Notes under the pieces: model-generated
Database searches by the model: none
Seen by the model: only the letters and a program-made list of their open reading frames with translations
Told to the model about the DNA's origin: nothing
Source: UBA1479 sp038109305
GTDB lineage: Bacteria > Pseudomonadota > Alphaproteobacteria > Rhodospirillales > Casp-alpha2
Direction: 5' to 3'
Length of the DNA: 64,000 bases
Assembly: GCA_038109305.1 (NCBI GenBank)
Contig: JAYNIR010000002.1
Location: 1-64,000, forward strand
Shown here: positions 31,030 through 40,212 of the stretch, piece by piece
How positions within the stretch are numbered: position 1 is the first letter of the stretch
How the letters are laid out: every line of letters begins with the position of its first letter
Translations under genes and position numbers: made by a program

Positions 31030-32299
31030 CCTTTTTGATGACCTCAAGCCCGCCCATATAGGGCCGCAATGCCTCCGGCACGACGACGGAACCGTCGGCC
31101 TGCTGGTAATTTTCCAGAACTCCGATCATCGCCCGACCGACGGCGACGCCCGACCCGTTCAGCGTGTGGACGAAGCGCGTGCCCTTCTCGCCACGCACCC
31201 GGCAGCGCGCCTTCATACGCCGGGCCTGGAAGTCGCCGCAGTTGGAACAGCTTGAAATTTCACGGTATTTGCCCTGGCCGGGCAGCCAGATTTCGATGTC
31301 ATAGGTCTTGCGCGCGCCGAACCCCGTGTCGCCCGTCGACAGCACGACAATGCGGTACGGCAGGCCCAGGCGCTGCAACACCGCCTCGGCGCAGCCGGTC
31401 ATGCGTTCGAGCTCATCGTCCGACGTCTCGGGCGCGGAGATCGTCACCATTTCAACCTTCTTGAACAGGTGCTGTCGGATCATGCCGCGGGTGTCCTTGC
31501 CCGCCGCCCCGGCTTCGGACCGGTAACAGTCGGTCAGCGCCGCATAGCGGTACGGCAGGTTGTCGTCGTCGACGATCTCACCGGCGACCAAGTTGGTCAG
31601 CGGCACTTCGGCGGTCGGGATCAGCCAATAGCCGTTTTCAGTATGAAACAGGTCTTCGGCGAACTTGGGCAGCTGGCCGGTGCCGTACATGGTGGCGTCG
31701 TTGACCAGGGTCGGCGGCGCGACCTCGGTCAGGCCGTGTTCGTTGACGTGCATGTCCAGCATGAAATTGGCGATGGCCCGTTCAAGCCGCGCCAAGGGCC
31801 CGCTTAGCACCACGAAGCGCGATCCCGCGACCTTGGCGGCGCGCTCGAAGTCCATCATGCCGAGGCCTTCGCCGATGTCGACATGGTCCTTGGCCTCGAA
31901 GCCGAGCGCCTTCGGCTCACCCCAGGTGCGGATTTCCACGTTGGCTGTTTCGTCATGGCCGTCGGGCACGTCGGCGGCGAGCATGTTGGGGTAGCCCGCA
32001 AGGGCGTGTTCCAGCGCCGTTTCGGCCTCTTTCGCCTCGGCGTCAGCGGCGGCCTGAGCGTTTTTCGACTGGGACACCTTGGCAAGTATTTCCGTGGCGT
32101 CCTCGCCCTTCGATTTGGCGATGCCGATCTGTTTGGACAGCGCGTTGCGTTCGGTCTGGATTTCCTGGGCCCGGGTTTCCAGCGCCCGGCGCTTTTTGTC
32201 CAGGTCGACCAGCCCGGCGGCGGCCGGCGGCAGGCCCCGCCGCGCCAGCCCGGCGTCAAAGGCATCGGGGTTTTCTCGTATCCACTTAATGTCGAACAT
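31022..32299 (-). CDS. serS: Seryl-tRNA synthetase
   Basis: SerS charges tRNA-Ser. The 425-residue class II synthetase has the N-terminal coiled-coil arm (DLDKKRRALETRAQEIQTER), motif 2 DCYRSEAGAAGKDTRGMIRQHLF and motif 3 NGSGVAVGRAMIGVLENYQ. The start MFDIKWIRENPDAFD is canonical. It ends in TGA overlapping surE. The upstream 200 bases before tatC hold no gene. Confidence 0.97.
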   Translation of the reverse strand: MFDIKWIRENPDAFDAGLARRGLPPAAAGLVDLDKKRRALETRAQEIQTERNALSKQIGIAKSKGEDATEILAKVSQSKNAQAAADAEAKEAETALEHALAGYPNMLAADVPDGHDETANVEIRTWGEPKALGFEAKDHVDIGEGLGMMDFERAAKVAGSRFVVLSGPLARLERAIANFMLDMHVNEHGLTEVAPPTLVNDATMYGTGQLPKFAEDLFHTENGYWLIPTAEVPLTNLVAGEIVDDDNLPYRYAALTDCYRSEAGAAGKDTRGMIRQHLFKKVEMVTISAPETSDDELERMTGCAEAVLQRLGLPYRIVVLSTGDTGFGARKTYDIEIWLPGQGKYREISSCSNCGDFQARRMKARCRVRGEKGTRFVHTLNGSGVAVGRAMIGVLENYQQADGSVVVPEALRPYMGGLEVIKKDG

Positions 32300-32497
32300 G
32301 GGTAAATTCCGGATGATTGGCGGGCGCGCATCCCCGCTCCTAAGAAAGCCGCGGTTTAAATCGCTCTTATAGGCGGGCGGTCCCGGGCCGTCCAGGGCCC
32401 GGCGCAAATCCGCCGAAATCGCCCTGCTATCATGGTTTTGGTGGTTTTTCCGGGGCTACCGCGCGGCCCCGATTCTCATGCACCCGGCGGGTCCGTG

Positions 32498-33397
32498 CTA
32501 TCGAGACGGCTCCCGGTCCGGGTCGTCGTCGAATTCGGCCTCCGCCAGGTCGGGCGCGTCGTCGTCGAATTCTTCGTCTTCCTCGTGCGGATCGATGCCC
32601 TTTTTACGCTCGATCATTTTGACGCAGTAAATCGATATCTCGTAGAGCAGGATCGTTGGCACGGCGAGGCCGATCTGGCTGATCACGTCGGGCGGGGTCA
32701 GGACGGCGGCGGCGACGAACGCCAGGACGATGGCGTACTTGCGCTTTTCCCGCATGCCCTTGGAAGACACGATGCCGATGCGGGCCAGCAGGGTCATCAC
32801 CACCGGCAGTTCGAAGCAGATGCCGAAGGCGAAAATCAGCTGCATCACCAGCGACAGGTACTGGTCGACCTTGGCTTCCAATTGGATCGGCAGGGCGCCG
32901 TCGACGCCGGCGCTTTCGAAGCCCAAGAAGAACTTCCAGGCGACCGGGAAGATGTAATAGTAGACCAACGCCCCGCCCATGAAGAACAGGACCGGCGTGG
33001 CGACCAGAAACGGCAGCAACGCGCGTTTTTCATGCTTATAAAGTCCCGGCGCAACAAATGCCCAGAACTGCATGGAAATAAACGGAAAACTTACGAACAG
33101 CGCTGCGAAGAACGAGACCTTGATGTAAGTGAAGAACGCCTCGTGGAGCGCCGTGTAAATCAGCCGCCGTTGCCCGCCCATTTGATCCATCACGTCGGCC
33201 AGCGGCCGGACGAGAAACGCATAAATGTGTTCGTGAACGCCGTAGGCGCAGAAGAACAGTATGATCAGCGCGACGAAGCACCAGATCAGCCGCTGGCGCA
33301 GTTCCAGCAAATGCTCCAACAGCGGCATCTTGACCTCGTCGAGGCCTTGGCCAAACTGACCGTGGTCGTCGGGTTCGGTGCGTGCGTCATCGGCCAT
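32498..33397 (-). CDS. tatC: Sec-independent protein translocase TatC
   Basis: TatC binds twin-arginine signal peptides and with TatB and TatA moves folded proteins across the inner membrane. The 299-residue protein has six membrane segments, the early MPLLEHLLELRQRLIW block and the conserved FELPVVMTLLARIGIV. The C-terminus carries a long acidic tail. It is six bases from tatB. fccB nearby has a Tat signal. Confidence 0.96.
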   Translation of the reverse strand: MADDARTEPDDHGQFGQGLDEVKMPLLEHLLELRQRLIWCFVALIILFFCAYGVHEHIYAFLVRPLADVMDQMGGQRRLIYTALHEAFFTYIKVSFFAALFVSFPFISMQFWAFVAPGLYKHEKRALLPFLVATPVLFFMGGALVYYYIFPVAWKFFLGFESAGVDGALPIQLEAKVDQYLSLVMQLIFAFGICFELPVVMTLLARIGIVSSKGMREKRKYAIVLAFVAAAVLTPPDVISQIGLAVPTILLYEISIYCVKMIERKKGIDPHEEDEEFDDDAPDLAEAEFDDDPDREPSR

Positions 33398-33403
33398 GGC
33401 GCC

Positions 33404-33853
33404 CTACGCCCTGGCCTTTTCCGCCGCATCGTCGCCCGAAGGCGAAGCCGCCACAGTCATATTTTCGGCGGGCGCCGGCAGGTCCTCGGCAAAGGCCGTA
33501 TCGGCGCCCGAATCGGTCGCATGGACGGTCGCATCCTTGGCTTCGGTCATGGTCTTTCGGACCGTGTCGTCAATGTTGGCGGCGGCTTCGATGTCACCGT
33601 CCGGGTCCAGTTCGTCACGGATTTCCTTGGTCACGTCGTAGTTGGCGATTTTGTTGGCTTCGCGCCGGATTTCATCCAGCTCTGCCTCGCGCGCGACTTC
33701 ATCCAGGCTTGATTGAAATTCGCCGGCCATTGAGCGCAGCTTGCGGATCGCCTGGGTCACCGTGCGAACGGTGCGCGGCAAATCCTTGGGCCCGATCACA
33801 ATGATCGCCAGGATTGCCACAACAAACAGTTCCTGCCAGCCGATATCGAACAT
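33404..33853 (-). CDS. tatB: Twin-arginine translocase subunit TatB
   Basis: The 149-residue protein has the TatB start MFDIGWQELFVVAILAIIVIGPKDLP, one membrane segment followed by a conserved glycine-proline hinge and an amphipathic helix (RTVRTVTQAIRKLRSMAGE). The acidic, alanine-rich tail is variable in the family. It lies between tatA and tatC, in the usual order. Confidence 0.95.
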   Translation of the reverse strand: MFDIGWQELFVVAILAIIVIGPKDLPRTVRTVTQAIRKLRSMAGEFQSSLDEVAREAELDEIRREANKIANYDVTKEIRDELDPDGDIEAAANIDDTVRKTMTEAKDATVHATDSGADTAFAEDLPAPAENMTVAASPSGDDAAEKARA

Positions 33854-33927
33854 GGCGGTCCGTTACTCCGTTCGCGTGTGGTGAGCGGGAACGCCCAATT
33901 CCAAGGGTCCGGTCCCGCGGTAGTTTA

Positions 33928-34176
33928 TCAGCCCGCCGCCTTGTCTTTTTCGGCGGCCGGGGCCGTTTTCGCACTGTCCTTGCCGTCGCCGTCGATCGCC
34001 TTGCGGTCGGCGCCGCCGGCATCGGCGGTATCGTCGTCCTCTTTCATACTTTTCTTGAATGATTTCAGTCCTTTGCCGAAATCCCCCATGAGCCGCGAAA
34101 TTTTGCCGCCACCCCCGAACAGGACGAGGACGACGACCAGGACAACCAGCCAGTGCCAGATGCTGAATGTACCCAT
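33928..34176 (-). CDS. tatA: Twin-arginine translocase subunit TatA
   Basis: TatA multimerises to form the export path. The 82-residue protein begins MGTFSIWHWLVVLVVVLVLF, followed by the GGGGKISRLMGDFGKGLKSFKKSM amphipathic helix and a charged tail. First gene of tatABC. The gap of about 190 bases to scpB should hold the promoter, which I could not place with confidence. Confidence 0.95.
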   Translation of the reverse strand: MGTFSIWHWLVVLVVVLVLFGGGGKISRLMGDFGKGLKSFKKSMKEDDDTADAGGADRKAIDGDGKDSAKTAPAAEKDKAAG

Positions 34177-34370
34177 TTTACTTTCTCTTTATGCTCTTTC
34201 AGATATGCCGGACGGATGATGGCAGAATCCAAGATAGGCCGCAACGCCGCCGTCTCTGCCCAACCGGCCTTAGATGTAAGGAAAAGTGCTGGCAATGCAA
34301 GGCTTTTCGGCCCGGTGACGCGCCGCGGGAGGGACCATTAACACTGATACTTAACGGGGGCCTCGGTAAC

Positions 34371-35144
34371 CTATCCTTGTTCGCGTTCCAGCTCTTCTTC
34401 TAAGCTGTCTTCGTCGTCCTCGAAGTCGCCGTCGGCTTGTTCCGGTTCCGGGTCGTGGGCGTGCTCGATACCGTCATCCGGGTCCAGTTCCTCGACATTG
34501 TAGTCGTCGGCCTGATCGGCGGCGCCGGCGGGGGGCGCGTCTTCTTCCGTATCGACCGCATCGGCCTTGTCGACCAAGTCGCCGTGGGTCCGGTAGACGT
34601 TCAAGGCCGGGCCTGATTCCAAAAGGCCCATGGCCCTCAGTTCCTTGATGCCCGGCAGGTCCTTCAGGCTTTCGAGCCCAAAATGATCGAGGAACGCATC
34701 CGTGGTGCCCCAGTTGAGCGGCCGGCCCGGCACGTCCTTGCGTCCGCGCGGCTTGATCCAGCCTTCCTCGAGCAGAATGTCGATGGTGCCTTTGCTTAAA
34801 CTGACGCCGCGCACTTCCTCGATCTCGCCCCGCGTGATCGGCTGGTGATAGGCGATAATCGCGAGCGTCTCGATCGCCGCGCGGGACAGTTTGCGCGACG
34901 CCTCGATGTTTTTGGTCAGCATCTGCGCCATGTCGGGCGCCGTGCGGAAGGCCCAGGAACCCCCGGCCTGCATCAAGTTGACGCCGCGGGCGGCGTACTG
35001 CCCCTGCAGTTCGGTCAACAGCGCCTTAAGGTCCGCGCCGTCGGGCAGACGGTTGGCGAGCACGCGCTCGGTCAGCGGTTCGGACGCCGCGAACAGCGTT
35101 GCTTCCAGCAGACGGACGAGATTGTTTTTTTCTTCTTCGTTCAT
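34371..35144 (-). CDS. scpB: Segregation and condensation protein B
   Basis: ScpB with ScpA and SMC forms the bacterial condensin complex, which organises and segregates chromosomes. The 257-residue protein has the winged-helix domains typical of ScpB: LVRLLEATLFAASEPL, LSRAAIETLAIIAYHQPITRGEIEEVRGV and the WIKPRGRKDVPGRPLNWGTT region. A long acidic tail follows, longer than in many species. It lies 14 bases from scpA. Confidence 0.95.
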   Translation of the reverse strand: MNEEEKNNLVRLLEATLFAASEPLTERVLANRLPDGADLKALLTELQGQYAARGVNLMQAGGSWAFRTAPDMAQMLTKNIEASRKLSRAAIETLAIIAYHQPITRGEIEEVRGVSLSKGTIDILLEEGWIKPRGRKDVPGRPLNWGTTDAFLDHFGLESLKDLPGIKELRAMGLLESGPALNVYRTHGDLVDKADAVDTEEDAPPAGAADQADDYNVEELDPDDGIEHAHDPEPEQADGDFEDDEDSLEEELEREQG

Positions 35145-35158
35145 TACTCACCCTTGAT

Positions 35159-35998
35159 CTAAGAGACGTCGCCGGGCGCCTCGGGCAGGCCGCCCGGCGG
35201 CACCGCCTCGGGCCCGTCGGAGCCAAGGCGCGTGCGCAGAAAAATTGGGCCGAATGTTTCGCTCTGGCGGATGTGAACCTTGCCTTCCTTGGCCAATTCC
35301 AGACTGGCGGCGAAGGTCGAGGCCACGGCCGAGCGTCCGAACAGGCCGCCCCGGATTTCCTGGGGCAGGTACCGCCACAGCGACTGCCAGTCCGGTGTCC
35401 GGCCCATCAGGCGGCGAAGGCGCTGCAAGGCGTCTTCGACCGTATAGACCTCGAACGGTTCGATGTGCAGCGTCCGGTCGCTGCCGCCCCGGTTTTGCTG
35501 CCGGCCATAGGCCTGCAGCAGTTCGTACAGGCTGGCATCGATCACGTATTTGGTGTTGACGGCAAAGCGTTCGGGCTTGCCGCGGGCGAAGAAATCGACG
35601 CCCAGCTTGGGCCGCGCCATCAGTTCGGCGCCCGCGTTCTGCATGGATTCCAAGCGGCGGATCTGGAACGCCAGGGCGGCGGCCATTTCCTCGCCGGTCG
35701 GTTCGTCCGCGCCGCCCAGATCGGGCAGCAGCAGCCGTGATTTCAAATAAGCTAGCCACGCCGCCATGACCAGGTAGTCGGCGGCGATTTCCAGGTTCCG
35801 CTTCTGCGCCTCGGCGATGAATTTCAGATACTGGTCGGCCAGTGCCAGAATAGAAATCTGCGTCAGGTCGAGTTTGTGGTCGCGCGCCAGCGTCAGCAGC
35901 ACGTCCAGCGGCCCTTCATAGCCGTCCAGATCGACCACGAAGATGGCTTTTTCGTGCGCAGTCGGCGTTTCTGGAGTTTCGAAATCTTCTTCAAACAT
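35159..35998 (-). CDS. scpA: Segregation and condensation protein A
   Basis: ScpA is the kleisin subunit bridging SMC heads. The 279-residue protein has the N-terminal FVVDLDGYEGPLDVLLTLARDHKLDL signature and the central AADYLVMAAWLAYLKSRLLLP block. It is followed by scpB and preceded by the M50 peptidase gene, all on the minus strand. Confidence 0.95.
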   Translation of the reverse strand: MFEEDFETPETPTAHEKAIFVVDLDGYEGPLDVLLTLARDHKLDLTQISILALADQYLKFIAEAQKRNLEIAADYLVMAAWLAYLKSRLLLPDLGGADEPTGEEMAAALAFQIRRLESMQNAGAELMARPKLGVDFFARGKPERFAVNTKYVIDASLYELLQAYGRQQNRGGSDRTLHIEPFEVYTVEDALQRLRRLMGRTPDWQSLWRYLPQEIRGGLFGRSAVASTFAASLELAKEGKVHIRQSETFGPIFLRTRLGSDGPEAVPPGGLPEAPGDVS

Positions 35999-36020
35999 GG
36001 CCCCTCTTATACCCGCAGGA

Positions 36021-36734
36021 TCATGAGAGTCCCAGGGCCGTAAATAGGAAATTCATCAACAGGCTGGCGGGCTCCCCGACCAGCCACCAAAACACGTTCA
36101 GATCGACGCCGATCTGGTCGCCGATGTAAGGCAATACAAAAATTCCCAATAAAATCATCAACATACCGGCCCGCTCCATTCGGGCCATCGGGATTGCCAA
36201 AACGTTCGGCAGGATGCCGACGGCCACCCGGCCACCGTCCAAGGGCGGCACTGGCAGCATGTTGAAAACCGCCAGGATCAGATTGAGCCAGATTCCGTTG
36301 ACCAGATTCCGGGCCGACCATTCCACCGTATCGGGCGACATGTGTGTCCCCGCCCCGGCCTTGATCGCCAAAAGGCCCAGCCCGAACAGGACGGCGAGGA
36401 CGATATTCGCCCCCGGCCCAGCGAGCGCGACCAGGACCATGTCGCGCCGGGGTTTGTGCAAGCGCCCAAAATTGACCGGCACCGGCTTGGCGTAGCCAAA
36501 CATCATCTTGCCGCCAGACGCTAACAGCAGCATGACCGGCAAAATCACCGTGCCCACCGGGTCCACGTGCTTCAACGGGTCGAAGGTGACGCGCCCGAGG
36601 CGTTTGGCCGTGTCGTCGCCGAGCTTCCAGGCAACGAAGCCGTGCGCGGCCTCGTGAAACGTTACGGCCAGCAGCACCGGCAGCACCCAAATTGATGCCG
36701 TGAAGGCCAGTTGTTCGAAGTTCAGGTGCGTCAT
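36021..36734 (-). CDS. Site-2-protease-like M50 zinc metalloprotease
   Basis: A 237-residue membrane protein of the RseP/S2P-like M50B group, which cuts other proteins inside the membrane. The zinc motif is HEAAH (His27, Glu28, His31) and the third ligand motif is NMLPVPPLDGGRV. There is no PDZ domain, so it is the short form. The ATG overlaps the nagZ TGA by four bases. Its substrate is unknown. Confidence 0.92.
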   Translation of the reverse strand: MTHLNFEQLAFTASIWVLPVLLAVTFHEAAHGFVAWKLGDDTAKRLGRVTFDPLKHVDPVGTVILPVMLLLASGGKMMFGYAKPVPVNFGRLHKPRRDMVLVALAGPGANIVLAVLFGLGLLAIKAGAGTHMSPDTVEWSARNLVNGIWLNLILAVFNMLPVPPLDGGRVAVGILPNVLAIPMARMERAGMLMILLGIFVLPYIGDQIGVDLNVFWWLVGEPASLLMNFLFTALGLS

Positions 36735-37738
36735 GCAGGGCGATCCCTTCGCGAATGACCGGTGCGCGCCGCCTCGGCCCGTTCGAAACGCGCCAGCGCG
36801 GCGTCTGTCATCACTGGCAGGGCCCGGGCGATTGCCGCCATCTCCGACATCTCGCCGTTGCAGTGCAGGACCACGTCGCATCCGGCGAGAAGCGCCCGCT
36901 CAGTGCGCTCCTGATAATTACCGCACAGCGCACCCATTGTAAGATCGTCAGTGATCAGCAGGCCGTCAAAACCTATATAATCGCGGATGATCTCGTCAAC
37001 AATCCTGACGGAAAAAGTCGCGGGATTGTCGGGGTCAATGGCGGAATAAACGACATGCGCGGTCATCGCCCAAGGCGCATCGCGCAACCGGCGGAACGGG
37101 TTGAAATCCGTCCGCTTGAGGGTTTTGATATCCGTATCAACGACGGGCAGGCTTTTGTGGCTGTCGACGGACGCCCGGCCATGGCCCGGAATGTGTTTGA
37201 TCACCGGCGATATGCCGCCCGCCTGTAAGAATTCGATAACTGCCGCACCGAGAGCGAAAATGACGTCGGGATCGCGGCTGAACGCCCGATCGCCAATGAT
37301 CGGGTCGGCGCCGGGCTGCGGAATATCGAGAACCGGCCAGCAGTCGACGGTAATGCCAAGGTCCGCGAGGTCGCGGGCGATGGCACCGACGTTTTCTGCA
37401 AGTACGCCGGCCGCGCCGCCTGGGTCTTCGGCAAACATTTCGGCGAACGTCGATGCCGCCGGACGGTCCGGCCAATGCGGTGGGCCCAGGCGCTGCACCC
37501 GCCCGCCTTCCTGATCGATCAGCACCGGCGCGGCGGCGTCCTCGACCGTTGCCCGCAATTCTTTGACCAGCGAGCGGACCTGATCGGGCGTGTTGATATT
37601 GCGCGCGAACAGGATGAAGCTGAAGGGGTTGGTTTCGGCGAAGAAGCGCTTTTCGGCGTCCGTCAGGGTCAGCCCGGAACAGCCGAAGATCGCGGCCCGG
37701 GGCGGGCCTTTCGGGCGGGACATGCGTGCGCCGGTCAT
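36731..37738 (-). CDS. nagZ: Beta-N-acetylhexosaminidase, family GH3
   Basis: NagZ removes N-acetylglucosamine from muropeptides in the cytoplasm during cell-wall recycling. The 335-residue protein has VLIDQEGGRVQRL, the catalytic loop KHIPGHGRASVDSH (181-194) and the nucleophile aspartate in LLITDDLTMGAL. Its ATG overlaps the SPOR gene stop by four bases (an alternative ATG lies five codons in). It could also influence AmpC beta-lactamase induction, though no ampR is in view. Confidence 0.95.
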   Translation of the reverse strand: MTGARMSRPKGPPRAAIFGCSGLTLTDAEKRFFAETNPFSFILFARNINTPDQVRSLVKELRATVEDAAAPVLIDQEGGRVQRLGPPHWPDRPAASTFAEMFAEDPGGAAGVLAENVGAIARDLADLGITVDCWPVLDIPQPGADPIIGDRAFSRDPDVIFALGAAVIEFLQAGGISPVIKHIPGHGRASVDSHKSLPVVDTDIKTLKRTDFNPFRRLRDAPWAMTAHVVYSAIDPDNPATFSVRIVDEIIRDYIGFDGLLITDDLTMGALCGNYQERTERALLAGCDVVLHCNGEMSEMAAIARALPVMTDAALARFERAEAARTGHSRRDRPA

Positions 37739-38799
37739 TTACCGGGGGCGACCACCAGGCACCCCTGCCCGCGCGCCGACAGCTTGGCGCAGACGGCGCG
37801 GGCCTGGTCCTTGTCCGCCGCGGGTCCAAGGCGGATGCGATAGAACACGCCCTTGGCGCCCAGGTCGGCGCGGACCACGGCGACCCGGTATTTACCCAGC
37901 ACGTCTTCGAATTTCTTCTTCAGCCGCTCGCCTTCCGCCGACGCCGCGGCCGCCGCGCGGGATGCCGCCAGCTGCACCTGCCAGCCTTTTTGCACGGCCG
38001 ACTTTTGGGTTGCCGTCGTCTGGGTTGCCGGCGTTTGGGGCGACGGGGCCGCCGGCGCAACTCCCAGGTTTTTCGGCGCGCCAGTGGTGCGGACGGGCGG
38101 ACTGACCGGTTCCAGCGGCTTCGGCGGCGCGGGTGGCGCGATCACGGCCGCCGGTTCGGGCGCTTTGACGGCCTTGGGGTCGAGCCGTACCGGCCCGCCC
38201 GCGGTCGTCGGCGGCGACGGGACGGGCAAGGATTTCGGCGCCGACGCGACATTGACCTCCGGCACGGATTTGCCCTTGGGTTTTGGTTCGACCGGTTTGG
38301 GGGCCGGCGGCGGCGCCAACGGCAAAAGCGATTCCGCCGACTGTACCGGGGCGGTTTTGGGCGGCTCGGTCTTGGGTTCGGGTTTGAGCTCGGGTTTGGC
38401 TGGGGTCTGCGGCGCAGGCTGAGCCACAGGCGCCGGCTTGGCCATGGGCTGTTCCGGCGCGGGCAGCAGTTTTTCGACCCGCGCAGGCGAGCCCTCGCCG
38501 GCCGCCCGCTGGTTGATTTCGTAACCCCGGAAGGGAATTTGCTCGCCGCCCGGGTTTTTCGGCCGTTCCTTGATCGGCCCCTGCTCCGCATGCACGACCG
38601 GCACGTCATTTGGGCCGTCGGCGCCCACGCTCGCCAGGCGGTCTCCGAACAAAAAGCCGCCCAGGCCTGCGATGGTGATCAGCACCAAGGACAGGCCCAT
38701 CCAAAAGGTCGTCGGAATCCGGCGCTTCGGCGCGGGTTCGGGTTCGAACTCGAGTGCATCCTCGGCGGAAACGCGAATGGCTCTGCCGCGCCGGGCCAT
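37735..38799 (-). CDS. SPOR domain membrane protein
   Basis: A 354-residue protein with one membrane segment (TFWMGLSLVLITIAGLGGFLFG), a long periplasmic proline/lysine/alanine-rich linker and a C-terminal SPOR domain (KGWQVQLAASRAAAAAS to VFYRIRLGPAADKDQARAVCAKLSA). SPOR domains bind denuded glycan at the septum, so the protein probably acts in division. It usually follows argS in alphaproteobacteria. Here it lies about 60 bases from dgt. Confidence 0.92.
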   Translation of the reverse strand: MARRGRAIRVSAEDALEFEPEPAPKRRIPTTFWMGLSLVLITIAGLGGFLFGDRLASVGADGPNDVPVVHAEQGPIKERPKNPGGEQIPFRGYEINQRAAGEGSPARVEKLLPAPEQPMAKPAPVAQPAPQTPAKPELKPEPKTEPPKTAPVQSAESLLPLAPPPAPKPVEPKPKGKSVPEVNVASAPKSLPVPSPPTTAGGPVRLDPKAVKAPEPAAVIAPPAPPKPLEPVSPPVRTTGAPKNLGVAPAAPSPQTPATQTTATQKSAVQKGWQVQLAASRAAAAASAEGERLKKKFEDVLGKYRVAVVRADLGAKGVFYRIRLGPAADKDQARAVCAKLSARGQGCLVVAPGK

Positions 38800-38860
38800 C
38801 AGCGGACCTCAACCAAGTAGTGCACGGAACCAGTCGGAAGCATGTTCATAGAGCGCGCGT

Positions 38861-39982
38861 TTACGACGTTCGCGAATGAAGGTCAAACAATCGGCGATGT
38901 TCCTCGCCCGCATAACGGTCGGTCATGCCGGCGATATAATCGCAAAGCTGTTCCGCCGTGGCTTCGGAATTGGCGGCTCCGGCCCGCGCCCGCCATTCCG
39001 TCGGCAGGCATTCGGGTTCGCGGATCAACAGGTCAAACAGGTCGCGGACAACCCGCCGGGCCTTCGATGTCATGCGGTTCAGCTTGTAATGCCGGTACAT
39101 GTTGTCGAACAGGAACTTCTTAAGCGCCGCATCGGCCTCGCGCATGACGTCGGAAAAACCGACCACGGGGCGTTGCAGGCGGCGGACGGCGTCGGGGCTG
39201 TCGGGTGCGGCATCAGCCAAGCGGCGGCGGGTTTCATCCAGCACGTCCGTGACCATTTCGCCGATCATCCGGCGCACGGCCTCGTGGATGAGGCGCGAAT
39301 CGTCCAGGTCCGGGTGATCCCTACGGGCCTCGAAGAAGATCCGCCCGACTATGGGAACGTCGGTCAGATCGCTGATGGTGAAGAGCTCCGCCCGAAGCCC
39401 GTCGTCGATGTCGTGGTTGTTGTAGGCGATATCGTCGGAAATGGCGGCGACCTGGGCCTCGGCCGAGGCATAGGTATCGAGGTCCAGATCCTGCAGCGCC
39501 TGATATTCGGCAATCGCGCGGGGCAACGGTTTCTTGCTGCCGGGATTAACCAAAGGTCCGTTATGTTTGACCACGCCCTCCAATGTTTCCCAGGTCAGGT
39601 TCAGTCCGTCGAAGTCGGGATAGCGGGCTTCCAGCTTGGTGACGACGCGCAAGGACTGGGCATTGTGGTCGAACCCGCCGAAGGGTTTCATGACGTCTTT
39701 CAGCGCATCCTCCCCGGCGTGGCCGAACGGCGGATGGCCCAGGTCGTGGGCAAGCGCGAGGGCTTCGCCCAAGTCTTCGTTTATACGCAGAAAGCGGCAG
39801 ATGGAGCGGGCGATCTGGCTGACTTCCAGCGAATGGGTCAGCCGCGTGCGGAAAAAATCGCCCTCGTGGTTGACGAACACCTGGGTTTTGTAGGCCAAGC
39901 GCCGGAACGCCAGCGAATGAATGATGCGGTCTCGGTCGCGCTGAAAACAGCCGCGGGTTTTACTTTCCGGCTCCGGGTGCAA
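38861..39982 (-). CDS. dgt: Deoxyguanosinetriphosphate triphosphohydrolase-like HD protein
   Basis: The protein hydrolyses dGTP or similar nucleotides. From the TTG at 39982 it has 373 residues, with FQRDRDRIIHSLAFRRL and HD-domain metal ligands in FFRTRLTHSLEV and LAHDLGHPPFGHAGED. Conserved-looking residues continue upstream of this TTG in frame (ACRSDASRGRLHPEPES) without any ATG, GTG or TTG, as far as an ATC at 40115-40117 that follows GGAGGAGGAGGCC. The true start may therefore be that ATC. It ends at 38861 in TAA. Its usual neighbour argS is absent here. Confidence 0.88.
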   Translation of the reverse strand: MHPEPESKTRGCFQRDRDRIIHSLAFRRLAYKTQVFVNHEGDFFRTRLTHSLEVSQIARSICRFLRINEDLGEALALAHDLGHPPFGHAGEDALKDVMKPFGGFDHNAQSLRVVTKLEARYPDFDGLNLTWETLEGVVKHNGPLVNPGSKKPLPRAIAEYQALQDLDLDTYASAEAQVAAISDDIAYNNHDIDDGLRAELFTISDLTDVPIVGRIFFEARRDHPDLDDSRLIHEAVRRMIGEMVTDVLDETRRRLADAAPDSPDAVRRLQRPVVGFSDVMREADAALKKFLFDNMYRHYKLNRMTSKARRVVRDLFDLLIREPECLPTEWRARAGAANSEATAEQLCDYIAGMTDRYAGEEHRRLFDLHSRTS

Positions 39983-40212
39983 CCGCCCGCGGGATGCGTC
40001 CGACCGGCAGGCGAAGCGCGCCAGCGGGAACGCGGCGTCTAGCGAGCGAGCGTCTTCCCGGGTATCGCCATCCTGGGCGTCACCGGCTTGCGTGTCCTCT
40101 GGCAGATGGGTGTCGATGGCCTCCTCCTCCGGCGGCTGCCGCCGGACAATACGCCGGGAAACGCTTTGACCCGGGCGGACAGCCCATTATAACCGGGATC
40201 AGGGAGGGCAAC

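Noticed and set aside
32432..33712. 426-codon plus-strand frame
   Set aside because: Antisense to tatC and the tatB end. No motif or ribosome site.
38800..38883. Coding remnant of argS between dgt and SPOR
   Set aside because: A frame reading FIRERRKRALYEHASDWF exists but does not resemble ArgS ends. Likely chance.
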